In this document: positions 10,644 to 22,264 of the stretch, piece after piece | Layout: the number at the start of each line of letters is the position of its first letter | Position numbering within the stretch: position 1 is the first letter of the stretch | From: Myrmaecium sp. VS I D KN 1 | Taxonomy: Eukaryota; Ascomycota; Dothideomycetes; Valsariales; Valsariaceae | NCBI GenBank assembly: GCA_019775845.1 | Contig: JADQAV010000038.1 | Location: 416,812 to 480,811, forward strand | Direction: 5' to 3' | DNA: 64,000 bases | The notes under the pieces: generated by a model | The model's database searches: none | Seen by the model: the letters and a program-made list of their open reading frames with translations, nothing else | What the model was told of the DNA's origin: nothing | Program-made: the position numbers and the translations under genes

Positions 10644-13600
10644 TTAGGCGAAATACCTCGGCTGATCGAACACGTGGTACCGATGGCCGCGGACGCCCTG
10701 GCCCTTGAACAGCTCCGGGAAGCGGTAACCCGGCGGCACCTGGGACTCGTCGAGGAAGTCGTCCGTGCTCTCGGGCTGGCCGACGATGAACTTGCCGAGC
10801 TGAAGTGGGAGGAGTCAGTGTTAGTTACACGTGCCGACGTAAAGTGCTAGTCTGAGATGAGTGGAACGGAAAGAAAACAACATACCTGCAACTCCGTATC
10901 CGTGATCGTGCTCCGACTGACCCTCGCGTAACCCGTCCGCCGCAGGCCCTTGTACAAGATGTACTCGCACCACCGGTCCCAGTCGCTGGGGTCGATGTCG
11001 CGCATGCCGCTCTTCTCGCCGACGTAGGTGTTGTAGTTGCCCTCTTTGGGCTTGGTGACGAGGTAGGACAGCAGGATGCTCGGCCGCGGCGAGCTGCCCA
11101 TGAGCTCGGAGAGGTACTCGGACTGCAGACGGCGGTCCTCCGGGTCTTCCTCCTGCCCCGAGTGGAAGACAAACACATCGACCATCTCGCCGTACATGTC
11201 GATGGTGGCGTGGATGGCGGGCGCGAGCTCGCCCACCGGGCTGGGCAGCAGATGGTGGGTGGAGTTCACGATAGGGAACTTGGAGAGCAACGCGCAGCCC
11301 CATGTGTGCTTGTTGGGGCCTGGACCATAGTCCACGTACATGCCAAGGTCTTCTGCGAGGAACTGGGTCGTGTCGCGGTTACCCATGATGATACGCTGCA
11401 AGTCGGATTCCAGCAGACCCACGACGTCGACCTCCAATTCCTTGAGCAGATCCCGCATGCGGACCTCGCTACTCCACATGTCATTGTCGAGGGAGAAGTG
11501 GATGGTCCAGATGCCTGCCGTGACGAGCTTCTCCTCAGGGTGGTAGGGCTTGTAATCATAGGTAGGGAAACGAAGGTAGGCTACGCTGATCGAAAGCAGT
11601 TCAAGGGCCAGAAGGATGTAGAGGTAGTAGCTGCGCTGCTTGCGAGCGTTCGGGTTGGCAGCTTGTCTGCGGGCTTTGGCGCTCGCTGGAGTGTTTGCGG
11701 ACTCGGTGGCGCTGAAAACGCCGGCGCCGATACAGAGCATCATCGCAGCCATGACCCAGTCGGTGTGCTCACGCATGAGCGGGCCACCTGGGACGAATGC
11801 GTATGCAACAACCCAGACATGGGCCAAAACGAAAATATTGTAAATGAGGAAGCCGATGCCAAATGTCTTCGCTGGACAGTGACGAGCAGCCGATGAGATG
11901 AGAACGGGCGCCATCGACATAATATATACGGCAACAGTCAGTGCACCGTAATATCCGAACCAGTGAGGATAGCAAGTAAGGATCGCAGCGCCAATAGAGC
12001 CGATACCGTAGAAGGTCCAGCTGCGGACGAGGTCCGGGAAGAATAGTCCCATAACAAGTCCAACCCCCATGGCGAGATGGGTGTAACTGCCGTGAGGAAC
12101 CGCAAGAGGACCACGGACCGGGAAACCATCCCAAACCCAGAGGATCATAGTGCTCGAATCAGACAAAAGCGAATGCATCGCAAAGAAAAGCCCTGCCAGT
12201 CCAAGACCTGCGAGCCAGCCGGAGCCCTTATGAGAGCCAGGAGCTGGCAAGTCATTTCCACGGCTAACGGTACGTCCGCCAGACCTGGCTACAGCAAGGA
12301 TGGCGAGGACGATACCGGTTTTGTTCCAGCCACCATTAGCCGCGTGCATGATCGGCCAAAGCGGGTTGTTGGTATAAAACGCGAACTTCGCGATACTGGA
12401 AGCCAGCAGACCAAGAGCGAAAGCCGCAATCCTGGCCTCCAGACGGTGAGGTTGAGAGCGCTCGGCGTAGAAGGTCGCAGCCCACGCAAGACAGGATTGC
12501 CATACGCCGAATCCTACAGCAAACAGACGCTTCTCGGGGGCCAAAATGAGGTAGGAGAACAGTCCGACGAGCGATGAGAGGTGGATCCAGCGGAGATACC
12601 GAACGACAAACGTACGCAGCGGCCGGATACCGAGCAGGAAAGGCGAAGACGTGGTCATGACCATGGCCTCGTAACCCGAGATGCCCATGTGCCAGAGAGG
12701 GAAGTCTGCCAATGTAAGTCCATCTCCACGCACAGTCGAAGGAGTTACTCACACCAGACCAGGACTCCAAGCGAAGTCAGCATTGTCCAGAAGACAAACT
12801 AGGCTCAAGGGTCAGTCATAATCTCCGGCAGACAATCAGTCACAACTTACGCCATTGTAAGCATCCGCGGCGGCGTCCGAAGCCGCAGGCCAAGAGAACC
12901 CGCTGCCAAAGACCTGAACGGCTTCCTTGTCCTTTCTGAAGGGCTGTCAGATGGAGAAACCGTGCCTGTGGAAGCATGGGAACCTACTCCTTTTCGATGA
13001 TGGCATCGGCGACCAACTTGTTGTTGGATCTGGAGGGGCAGAACGATCAGAAACAGACTTTGACAAAGGCTCATTTGCTTTTCTTTTTCCCTAGGGCAAC
13101 TATTTACTTGGGGAGCCATTGAACGTACCCTCGGCTTATGCCCTTCACATCCTTCACAACGATCTCAAAGCTGGAGAAGTCCATCACCGTGACCGCATCG
13201 AAAGCCACGTCAAGCAAGACCAGAGACCACTCGAAGAAGGCATAAGTGGTGTAAGCTAGAACAGTCAGTCAGTACAGGGAACATCTACGCAACATGGCGG
13301 TTCACGCTTACCCCCTGGAACCCTATGCACCTTGTGCTGGATGAAAAAGTAGATCAATGGTACCAGAGCTGCAAAGAAGGTGCCCCCAAAGATCTTGCGA
13401 TATTTGATAGCAGTCGGGTTGCGGGGACTGAGCGCGATGCAGCCAGCCGTCCAGGGAACCGTAGCGATCAGGTAGGAGATCATGAAGATGTCGTGCCAGT
13501 CATGGTCATCCGTAGAGGTCACGTATGTCCAGCCTCCGCAGGTCAAGGTACGGAAGATCCCCGCGCCAAAGAGAAACTTGGGCAGAGTAGCATTGGGCCT

Positions 13601-14154
13601 GCGGGTCATGAGATACCACAAGCCTACCAATGCAAAACGGGGCCCTGGGAAGGCTTAGTATCCGTCTTCGTGGGAGTTTATCCTGCAATCCCTACCAGAT
13701 GTTATGGCAATGAAGACCATGAAGACGGAGCGTTCGGGGTACCGGTCTCCAATCGTGGCAGAGACGGACGGAAACCATTCTTGCGGATAACCCTTGGACC
13801 AGACAGTTAGCAAGAGGCACGAAACCTTGAGATATCGCACTCACGTAGAACTCATTCTGGACAATCTTGTGGTAATGCAGAGAGCTGGCCGGCGTCAGAT
13901 CACGTTGTGGATCCCAGGTTCAGGAAATATTTACACTCCCACGATCAATGCTCCCAGAAACGCGCCTACAGATAGTTAGCAGGTGCATTTCAGTGACAAG
14001 GAGACTACTCGTACTATATGCAGCCACCGTGTGCGCCCATGATATCCAGTGTCCCGGAAGCTGCGGTTCCTGTCAGCAGATGGTCTAGCTCGCAGTGACC
14101 GGACATCTCTCTTACCGCAGCGACCACGTCCCCGTCCTTGTGCTTGGGAGCCAT
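10644..14154 (-). CDS. CWH43: Cwh43-like GPI-anchor lipid remodelling protein
   Basis: ER multispanning protein needed to put ceramide on GPI anchors. A many-exon gene (at least eleven). The start ATG is at 14154. First exons: 14154-14116, 14060-14015, 13965-13935, 13884-13845, 13792-13696. They join to read [16 protein letters not shown], then [14 protein letters not shown], a classic Frag1/DRAM/Sfk1 (PGAP2-like) N-terminus. Later exons carry further membrane segments ([20 protein letters not shown] onward). The last third is a soluble endonuclease/exonuclease/phosphatase-like domain ([42 protein letters not shown]). The final exon starts [11 protein letters not shown] after an AG near 10800 and ends at 10644. 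Yeast Cwh43 has the same two-part design, about 950 aa. Some middle exon boundaries are not fixed here. Confidence 0.93.
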
Positions 14155-14484
14155 CGAGAAGTTGCAACTCAGGAGTGAAGCCCCATACAAGTCCAAAGAA
14201 GGAGAGAGAGATCCCGGAAAAGAGTGACGGGAAGGGCAGAAGGTACACGGGAGAAAGCAGAGTGTGGGGATGTCTCCTGAGTCCTGAGGCCGTCTACACG
14301 GTGTTCGCTCTCACTGCTGCCGCTGCCGCGGCAGATCGCGGCACCTCCGAGACCCCGATTCGCTCAGGCTACTAGCGTGACATCCCCTGGGCGGTCACAC
14401 GCGGCAGTATACCTGCACATCCAGAAAAGTTCCCCCGGACCTGTTCTCGCCGAACCTGGAAGTTGGCAGGTACAGAGCGCAGTC
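14155..14484. other. Divergent promoter between CWH43 and UTP6
   Basis: About 330 bp between two start codons facing away from each other. It contains a 12-bp palindrome, CTGCCGCGGCAG, near 14323-14334. No TATA box is clear. Confidence 0.5.
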
Positions 14485-15901
14485 ATGGCCGGAGCAACCG
14501 ATAAAGCACGGTTTTTCCTGGAGCAGTCCATACCGGAGCTGCAGGAGTATGAGCGCAAAGGACTGTTCACAAGGGTATGCTGTCACTTCTCCGTTTATCA
14601 CTTCCGAACCCATCGCTGACTTTTTTCTTTGCGCCCAGGAAGAGATCTCATCGATAACGAAACGGCGATCGGACTTCGAGCACAAGATTAACGCGCGGGG
14701 TTCACGTCCGTCGGACTATGCCCAATATGCGGAATTCGAGATGAACCTGGAATCGCTGCGGAAAAAACGGGCGAAGCGGTTGGGTGTCAAGAGCGGTGGA
14801 CATAACGGGCAGCGGCGCATCTTCTTCATCTTGGATCGAGCAACTCGAAAATTTCACGGGGACGTGGGGCTGTGGATGCAATACATCGAGTTCGCCAGGA
14901 AGGAGAAGGCCAACAAGAAGCTCACGCAGGTGACCACGAGCGTGCTGAGGATGCACCCGACCAAGCCGGATCTTTGGATATACGCCGCCAAGTACTCGGT
15001 CGACGCCCAAGCCGACATGACGAGCGCTAGAAGCTACATGCAGCGCGGGCTCAGATTCTGCAAGAATGCGGAGAAGTTGTGGTTGGAATACGCCAAGCTG
15101 GAGATGCTATATGTCGCGAAGATTGCGGCAAGAAGGGCTATTCTGGGCCTTGACATCGATCGTTCGGAGAAGCAGAAGCTCATGGCAGCCACGGAAGATC
15201 CCAACGCGGATGTCATTGCGCTACCTACGGTGACGGAAGAAGACATCAACCCTACAGTGGACAAGGACGCCGAGGTTGACCAGCAGGCTCTGGACAACTT
15301 GGCTTCCGCGCCTGCGCTCACAGGAGCCATTCCGATCGCCATCTTCGACGCAGCAATGAAGCAATTCGGCGACAACGACGAGCTTGCCGAAAGGTTTTTC
15401 GACATGTTCGCTGAGTTTGACAAGGTCTCATCGCTCCCGCGGATATTACAGCATGTGGTCGACCATCTCAACAAGACCAAGCCCAAAGCAGCTGGCACAT
15501 TCATTTGTCGATTCAAGTTGCCCCTGGTCGGCATCAACCCAAACTCTCCCTCATTCCCAGTGGCCCTTGGCGAGACGCTGGCGATCGTCAAAACCTCATT
15601 CCAAGAAGTGCCGCAGAAGAAGAGCGTGCTCGCAGAGAAAGCCACCTCATTGCTTCTACCATATGCTCGTTTGGAAGACCTCGACGTCAACGTACGCAAG
15701 GTCCTTGCGGTATCCTTACGCCAATACTGTCGTACCTACGAAGAGGCCAAAGGCAAAGATGGATCAGCTCTTGCAGACTTTGTGGCGACACTGCATCGTG
15801 ACGGCCGGACCGACGATGCGCGATTGTTGCTTGCAGTTGCAATCAAGCAGTACGAGTCCAACGAGAATCTGTCGCAGCTACATGCATCATTCGCAGGGTA
15901 A
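14485..15901 (+). CDS. UTP6: Utp6, U3 snoRNP / SSU processome protein
   Basis: Two exons, 14485-14574 and 14639-15901. The 64-nt intron has donor GTATGC, acceptor GCCCAG and a CTGAC branch site. The product is 450 aa, close to yeast Utp6 (440 aa). The N-terminus reads ARFFLEQSIPELQEYERKGLF then EEISSITKRRSDFEHKINAR, the typical Utp6 opening that binds other UTP-B subunits. HAT-type helical repeats follow (RNA-processing TPR-like units with W..Y..E patterns such as LWMQYIEFARKE and LWLEYAKLE). Acts in the nucleolus in early 18S rRNA processing. The stop lies only 98 bp from the stop of the convergent hydrolase gene, so the 3' UTRs probably overlap. Confidence 0.94.
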
Positions 15902-15999
15902 CTGCCTACTTCCGTTGGGTTGCTTTCGAATCGCCTCTGGCCTTTCATGAACGATCTCAGCGTCGCTGGGAGTGCGCTACCATCCGAATGAGATAGGCT

Positions 16000-16749
16000 T
16001 TAGTAATCCGGGTTACCTCCACCTATTCTGGACTGCTTCTTGTTGCTCAAGGTCTTCTTCAGTCGAAGCCTTGCCTCGTTTTCGGACTTCTTCCTGTGCG
16101 ACAGTAAGCTACTACTTTGACTGAGACGAGAAGAAACGGAGGGCAGACGTACAGCTTCTTGACCCGTTCCGACTGTGCAGCGGACGTTTCCCCGGGGATC
16201 GCGGTGGAAGCGGCATCGAGGATCAGGTCATGCAGCCTTGCATAGCAACTGTGCTCGTTGTCCCTCTGTTTGCGGCTGTCGTCGGCCTGGATGATCAGGG
16301 AATTGGATTTTGCGGCGTAATAGCGGGAGGCGCGGAGTTGCGGGTGCAGCGCACGCGGTACTACTAATAGCAATTTGTTGAGGTCTATCCGCAGGGTTGC
16401 TTTGGAATTGACTCTGAGCCGAGTAGAGAGCGAGAGAGAGTACACAGGTTAGATTAGTACAACCTGCACGCAACATTCGAATCGCAGCATGATGTGACCA
16501 TTGTTCTTCTTCATACTTATTGACGTTTTGCCCGCCGGGACCGGAGGATCTGCTGAAGGACAGTTCACCTATTTCTCGCGGGATGGTGTCCGGGTTGAAC
16601 TGCGCCATCCACTTCCTCGCGCTTTGCACGTCTTCTTCGGAGAGGTTCGTCGTTGGCTGGCGCGCGGAGGAGAACCACCTCGTCGGAGGGAGTGGCACGT
16701 TGCGGGGGAAGAAGAGAAGCCGTACGGCTGCTCTCGTACTCTGTGTCAT
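16000..16749 (-). CDS. ICT1/Pth4-like mitochondrial peptidyl-tRNA hydrolase (GGQ protein)
   Basis: Three exons: 16749-16517, 16413-16153, 16093-16000; 195 aa. The exon 1/2 join completes GPGGQNVNKVNSKATLRIDL, the catalytic GGQ loop of the class I release-factor fold. The N-terminal 40 residues (Arg-rich, no acidic residue up to FSSARQ) look like a mitochondrial presequence. The C-terminus, RKKSENEARLRLKKTLSN, is the basic tail that in ICT1 and bacterial ArfB enters the mRNA channel. Such proteins release peptides from stalled or non-stop mitoribosomes and lack the codon-recognition domains of RF1/RF2. An ATG at 16794 could add 15 residues. It is either a fungal ICT1 (mL62) or the yeast YOL114C/Pth4 type; sequence alone does not settle which. 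Confidence 0.92.
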
Positions 16750-17483
16750 GAAGCACGTCGACTTTGCATGGACTGATGTGCACATTGCTCCCAAGTGTGA
16801 GTTGCACGGGGCATCGCCGAGGGGATTAGAAGAAGTGAACGGGTCAGTTATGTAAACTATTCGATGGTAGTGTGATTACGGGAAGTAAAGGAGGACTTGA
16901 TGTCAGGTATACGCCGAAAGAAGTAAGCATTAGTGCAATAACTGCTACTGGGCACAACGTACATATTATGTAAGCGGTATCGTCCATGGGAAGCTCGTCC
17001 GCGTCTGCCTCCTCTACTTTTCTTCTCCACTTCCTCCCACCTCCTCGCTCCTTTCCGCACGCAAACATCAACCAGTCTGCTGTTCGGACCCCGCTGCTTG
17101 GACTCTCGCATCGACACTCTCCAGCTTCATCTACAACGTCGCCCGTCCGAGCCATCCTTCTGGCTCTCTGTCGCCGACCAGCTTCACTACAACGAGTCAT
17201 TCTTGCCTCGCCAAAAGCCCCACCTGTGTTCCCGAACGCCTTTTGCTTTCGCAACCTTCGCTCTCGTCATTTCTTCTTCCGCGCTCCCTTTTCTCCTCCA
17301 CCCACCACTACTACTACTGCTACTACCACCAACACCACCTTTTCCTCCTCCTCCATCTCTCCTCCGTATACCATTACCCTTTTGTAGATGCGCTTCTAAG
17401 TTTGATCCCTCCCGCATCCCCATCCCCTTGCCTTGCATTCACTGCAGGTGCTTGACTTGCGCCTGCGTCCTGGTTTCGCATAG
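16750..17483. other. Divergent, pyrimidine-rich 5' region
   Basis: Between the hydrolase start (-) and the Nab3-like start (+). From about 16990 to 17480 the + strand is strongly C/T-rich, typical of fungal promoters and 5' leaders, with a short CTA/CCA triplet run near 17305-17340. The stop codon TAG lies directly before the ATG at 17484. The sequence CGCATAG just there could also be a 3' splice site of a leader intron. Confidence 0.5.
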
Positions 17484-20085
17484 ATGATAGCCAGTCCACC
17501 GCAAGAAGCAGCTCAAATCCGCGGCAAGACTCTCACTCCCGTCTCTCCGAAACCCGTCCATTATCCATCTCCCGCGAACATTCCCATCCTTGAGAAGCAG
17601 ATGGATCCATTGTACCAGCCCATGCCGCATCCAGACCCATTACCCGCCGACGCGAACCAGCTGTACGCCGACCACTATGCCTCGAACAACGATCCGAACG
17701 CCGCGCGAAGCGGTGCGGAAGGGAACGGGGAAGGTGGCTTTGCAGAGTCACTCGGAGCGGGACATGGAGGGAATGCAAATGATCCGCCGTCTACCTCTCC
17801 CAACTTCGCCCAGCAGCACTACTCCGCCGCTGCCGCGCCTGGTGACTCCGCGTCTGCACTCACGCCAGCAGATCAAGCTGCTGCCCAAAACTCGTATCCA
17901 CCTTCCTATCCCGGTACCCAGAACCCGTCCGAGCAGAACGGCAATGCCCCAAGCCACTCCTTCTCGGACTATCCAGACCAGAACGGTGCCGGGGGCGGTG
18001 TCGACTTCCAAACCATCTTGGACAATTTGAACGCCCAGAATCCGAGCCAGAATCCGACCCAACCCCCAGCTGCCGGAGGCAACGCGGCTGCACAGTCCTC
18101 CCAAGCTGCCTCTGCCACCGTCAACTCGCCCACCTCCGCTTTGCCCGGGAACCCGAATCTCCCTCCGCGTCCGCCGCCGCAAGAAAAGCCAGCCACGCAC
18201 CCCAATTACGCTCCCGAAGATGACATACGCTCCTATCACCCTCATAGCCAGAAGAACCCAGGTGCTTCCTACCGTGCCCAAGGCAGTGTGCCACCGATTA
18301 TGACGGGAGGCGCCAACGGCGCCTCCGCCCCATTGTCCGCGACTCAACGTACCCAAAGCCCAAATACCCCTGGTTATCGTCAACGCGATACTATTGAGAA
18401 GAAACCGGAGAGAGACGATGAGGACGCCCCATGGGGCCCAGAAGTCCAAAAACTCTATGATGAATTCCTCCACGATGAGAGGGAATATGTCACTGAAGGA
18501 CAATGGGATAAATTCCCTCCGAACTCTAGGCTGTTCATCGGCAATCTTCCCACTGAAAAGGTAACGAAGCGGGACTTGTTCCACATCTTCCACAAGCATG
18601 GTAAGCTCGCGCAAATCTCGATCAAGCAGGCATACGGCTTTGTACAGTTCCTGGACGGCGGCGCGTGTCAGCGAGCTCTCCAAAGCGAGCAAGGGATGAT
18701 GGTGCGTGGTCGAAAAATGCGTAAGTCTATCCTTCCATGCTGGCCGTGCGGTGTTAATTCCGGTTAGATCTCGAAATCTCCAAGCCTCAGAGGAACACTC
18801 GAAACGCGGAGGGATCGAAGAACGATCGCAACGGCCGCCGACGATCCCGCTCACCCGACTACAACCGCGGCGGATCGCAACAAGGTGGACGAGGTGTGGA
18901 CAGATACACAAGCGCACAAGGTCCTGGGTCCCCGCGGGACCGGGATTTCCGTCGTGGTCGTGACGACTACCGCCCAGGAAGGTCGCCTTCACCACGCGGA
19001 TTCCGTGGTGGCAGAGATCGGAGTCGAGACAGGTTCGATGGTCGCAGGAGGAGCAGATCCCGGTCGCCGTACGGAGGACGTCGGAGGTACCGCAGCCCGA
19101 CCCCCCGGGACTTGGACGATGATCTTCCACTGCCACGCCGCCTGCCGCAGGATGTGCCGGATGTCCAGATTCTCGTCCTCGATGACCTAGACCGAGGATT
19201 CTTGCAGTACATCGAGCGAGCCTTCCGAGACCGCGGCCTCCGCGTTGACGTTCTCATCCTAAGCCCTCGCCTTTCGGAGGCCGCTGTCGTGCGCCGCCAG
19301 ATCATCGAGGGCGTTCAAGCCGTGGTGAGGCTCACACGGCCATTGCAGATGACACATAAGATCCCCCTCCAGGTCTTCGATCGTAGAGGCGGAGCGGACA
19401 ATGTTCGCTTCGAAGGTAAGACTTGGCCCCCTTCACGACTCTGCGCTGAGCTGGGGACGTTGCTGACTGTCGTACAGAGTATGTCGACCTGGATCCTCCC
19501 GTCGCTGCCGAGCTCGTCGTCCGAGCGAAACAGACCCACACGGCTCCCCTCGAGCAGCCAGGCTATTCATATGGTCTCCCTCCGCAATATGGCATTCCTC
19601 AAGCAGCAGCGCCGGTCCGACAAGCCGCAGCTGCTCCGAACCTGCAAAACCTGATTACATCGCTCGACGGCGCCGGGCTACAGAAGCTCCTCGGCGCTAT
19701 GGGCACAACCACAGCGGCAGCAGCAAATCCGCTGCAGCCACAACAGCCTCCCACCGCTGGCCTTTCCCCGGACGTCGCCCGCCTCCTCGGCACTGCTGCT
19801 GCTCCTACTCTTCAGCAGCAGCAACCCCCTACCGCCTTCGGCCAGCAGCCCGGCCAAGCAAACCCTTACGCTGCTCTCGCCTCCAACCCGGCTCTGGCCT
19901 CCATCCTCTCGCAAGCTGGTGTCGCCCCTAACCCGACGCAACCGGGAGCGCAACCGATGCCGCCGACGCCTACGCAGGCCCAGGCGGGCGGCGCCGCGCC
20001 CTCGCAGCCGCAACAGCAGCAGTCACAGCCACAACCGAACATGTCGGAGATCATGGCGCAGCTGGCCAAGTACAACCGACGATGA
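17484..20085 (+). CDS. nab3: Nab3-like RRM protein, RNA polymerase II termination/surveillance
   Basis: Three exons: 17484-18720, 18768-19415, 19478-20085; 830 aa. Intron 1 (47 nt) falls inside the RRM; the join reads GRKMHLEISKPQ. Order: Pro/Gln/Asn-rich N-terminus; a single RRM near residues 350-420 (RNP2 LFIGNLP, RNP1-like YGFVQFL); an Arg/Ser/Gly-rich linker; a conserved block around DVQILVLDDLDRGFLQYIERAF that resembles an anticodon-binding-like fold; a second block (SLDGAGLQKLLGAM); and a Q/P/A-rich low-complexity tail. This is the fungal Nab3 pattern. In yeast, Nab3 with Nrd1 binds UCUU-containing nascent RNA and ends short non-coding transcripts. Whether the fungal protein does the same is inference. 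Confidence 0.88.
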
Positions 20086-20986
20086 TCTACGTACTTATTG
20101 CATGTGGGGTTGCTACGCTATGCTATGCTATGCTATGCCAGGCCTCCTTTTTTTTCTTCTTTGCCCGACAACTTCTCTTCTTCCCTGGGTTCCCCCTTTC
20201 TGCGACTGTACTTAGCTGTGCTATAAAAAACATGTGTTTTTGTTTGTTTCTTGCGACTTTGTTTCTGGCCTTTCCCACTCTTCTCTTTTTCTCTTCTCCT
20301 CTTGAGCGTTTTGCTCCTTTTTTTCTTCTTCGCCCGTTTTCTTTATGGGCTCCTTGCTTCCTTACTCTTCCCTCGCGAGGGAGAAGAGGATGGTGGGGTT
20401 GGTGGATCGGATGGCTTTACTTTCCCTTCCCCTTCCCCTTCCCTTTCCCCTTTACCTTTCCCTTTTTGTTTTTTCTTTTTTTTTTTTCCTTCTTCTTTCT
20501 GCGCTGCCCCGATCCCTTCTAAGAAGGCGGTCTAGGGGTTTTCATGAACCATCCGGTGCACGTGTGCGTGTGTCTGTTTGGCATCATCATGGGACGCAAT
20601 CACCGGCTCGCACCACAGCGGGAGGGAACAACAACAAGCGCGCCGTGACTGCATGCCACGGAGGAGAGACGAGGGAATAAACAGCTTCTCAGTTGTTATC
20701 TTCATATATACATACTCGGGATTCTGTTTCCTTCTTTTCTCTTCCCCATCTCCTCATCATCACGATGAGGCATCTTACTCAACCTCGATCACTCCACTCG
20801 ATCTTCCTTCTTCAGTGTAGAAATAAATAGGGTTTGATTGGTTGGCGAAAGAAAAATGTAATGATGAATGTAGTAGTATGATCAATTCCCTTCGTCTTTA
20901 GTCGTACAGTGTGATTTTGGTGTTTCCCTCCCGTCTCTCTATCCAAACATAGTAATACATACCCACCACCACCCATCACCTAGTAC
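20086..20986. other. Tail-to-tail region with long pyrimidine/UCUU tract
   Basis: Holds the 3' UTR of the Nab3-like gene and that of the convergent LETM1-like gene. From about 20140 to 20520 the + strand is extremely C/T-rich, with poly-T runs and CCCTT repeats. By eye I count about 16 TCTT motifs in that interval. No protein gene. Confidence 0.7.
20111..20138. repeat. Pentanucleotide (GCTAT)n repeat
   Basis: About five tandem TGCTA units, the first slightly diverged, 26 bp after the Nab3-like stop codon. Confidence 0.85.
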
Positions 20987-22264
20987 CTACCCACTCTTCC
21001 CTTTACTAGATGACGACGGATACTCCGCCAACCACTCCTGCAACTGCCGCCGCAAGCGCGCGACATCCTGATCAAGAACATCCATGCCGCGCTCCTCGCA
21101 CGCGATGCGCACCTCATCCGGCTCCAGCTGAGCCACCGTGCCATCGCGGATCAGCAGCCGGTCATCCTCAACGAGGTACGTCCACCACCGGCGCACCTTC
21201 CACGCCAACCACGGGGGCCGCAGCGGAACCCACCGGTCCCACAGACCGCCATACAAATCCCACATCGCAGCCGCCAAGCGGACCTCGTCCGCGCCCAAAC
21301 CCGCCATCGCCTCCGCCACTCCCACCTCGCCGCGCTGCACCCGGGCCAGCGCGGCCGCCAACCGCGCGTCCACGCGCTGCGCGCCTCTGGCGTTGCTCCC
21401 GCTTTGCAATACGGCTCCAATCCGCCGCGCCCGCCGCCGCTCGCGCGTCTCCCGCACCCGCCGCGCCTGGCTCGGGATCCAGCACGGCCGCGGCACCGCC
21501 CCGGATACGAACGGCACCAGCAGCGGCAGCCACTCGCCCGCGACCGCGATCAGCACCAGGAACACGGGGATCTTGGGCAGGTCGGCGGCGTGGCGGTGGA
21601 GGAGCTGGCGCTCGGCGCGCGTGAGCGGGGTTGACCCGGGGGTTTGCGAGCGTTTCTTGTTGTTGTTGTTTTTGTTCTTGTCGTTCGAGGACGTGGAGAT
21701 GACGCCCGGCTGCCATCCTCCACTCGGCGCGGCGTGGCTGAGCGGGTTCGCCGGGGTAGACGACGAGGATGGCGAGGCGGTAGCGGCAGCATCCTCCCTC
21801 TCCAGCCGTCGCAGCCGCCGCCTCAGCGCCCGCACCAGCTTGTAGTTCGTCCAGACGTGCTTGACGCCCGCCTTGTAGAAGGCCAGGTACGCCTTGCCGG
21901 ACCGGTAGGCGTAGGCGACGGTGCCTTCGCGCTCGCGCCGGGGCGCGTTCTCGAGCGGCGGCGGCCGCGTGGTGGGCGGCGGGTTGATGGCCGGATAGGC
22001 GTGCGGGATCTTCTCTGAGGTTGGAGGGGTTGGTTGTGGAGACGGTCGGTTGGTAGAGGAGGATGCGTGGCGGCGCTGTGGGGGAGCGAGGAGGTTGCGG
22101 CTGCTATAGCTGCTATTGCTGCTGTGGCGAGCTGAGAACGGACTCGACGTCGCGCGGAGGCAGAGCGCGCGATGCCATTGCGGGGCGCGTGTGCGGAGGG
22201 CGCTCGAGAGGAGCGGGCGCGAGGACGAAAGGGCTAGCAGGGAGACCTGCGATCGCGGGATCAT
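20987..22264 (-). CDS. LETM1-like mitochondrial membrane protein
   Basis: Single exon, 425 aa from the ATG at 22264. The N-terminus is rich in Arg, Ser, Leu and Ala with almost no acidic residue to about residue 85, fitting a mitochondrial presequence. A KAYLAFYKAGVKHVWTNYK segment precedes a basic helix. The core, LTRAERQLLHRHAADLPKIP followed by a hydrophobic segment FLVLIAVAGEWLPLLVPFV, matches the membrane and LETM1 ribosome-binding start. A domain with repeated Asp/Arg-rich helices ends in LEPDEVRIACEERGMDVL and LRRQLQEWL, the typical LETM1 close. Family members act in inner-membrane ion homeostasis or anchor mitoribosomes (yeast Mdm38/Ylh47). Which subgroup this is cannot be said. Confidence 0.85.
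   Translation of the reverse strand: MIPRSQVSLLALSSSRPLLSSALRTRAPQWHRALCLRATSSPFSARHSSNSSYSSRNLLAPPQRRHASSSTNRPSPQPTPPTSEKIPHAYPAINPPPTTRPPPLENAPRREREGTVAYAYRSGKAYLAFYKAGVKHVWTNYKLVRALRRRLRRLEREDAAATASPSSSSTPANPLSHAAPSGGWQPGVISTSSNDKNKNNNNKKRSQTPGSTPLTRAERQLLHRHAADLPKIPVFLVLIAVAGEWLPLLVPFVSGAVPRPCWIPSQARRVRETRERRRARRIGAVLQSGSNARGAQRVDARLAAALARVQRGEVGVAEAMAGLGADEVRLAAAMWDLYGGLWDRWVPLRPPWLAWKVRRWWTYLVEDDRLLIRDGTVAQLEPDEVRIACEERGMDVLDQDVARLRRQLQEWLAEYPSSSSKGKSG

Noticed and set aside
17748-19136. A 462-codon minus-strand frame opposite the Nab3-like gene
   Set aside because: It runs across a well-supported RRM exon and intron of the plus-strand gene and reads as repetitive Gly/Arg/Val sequence without motifs.
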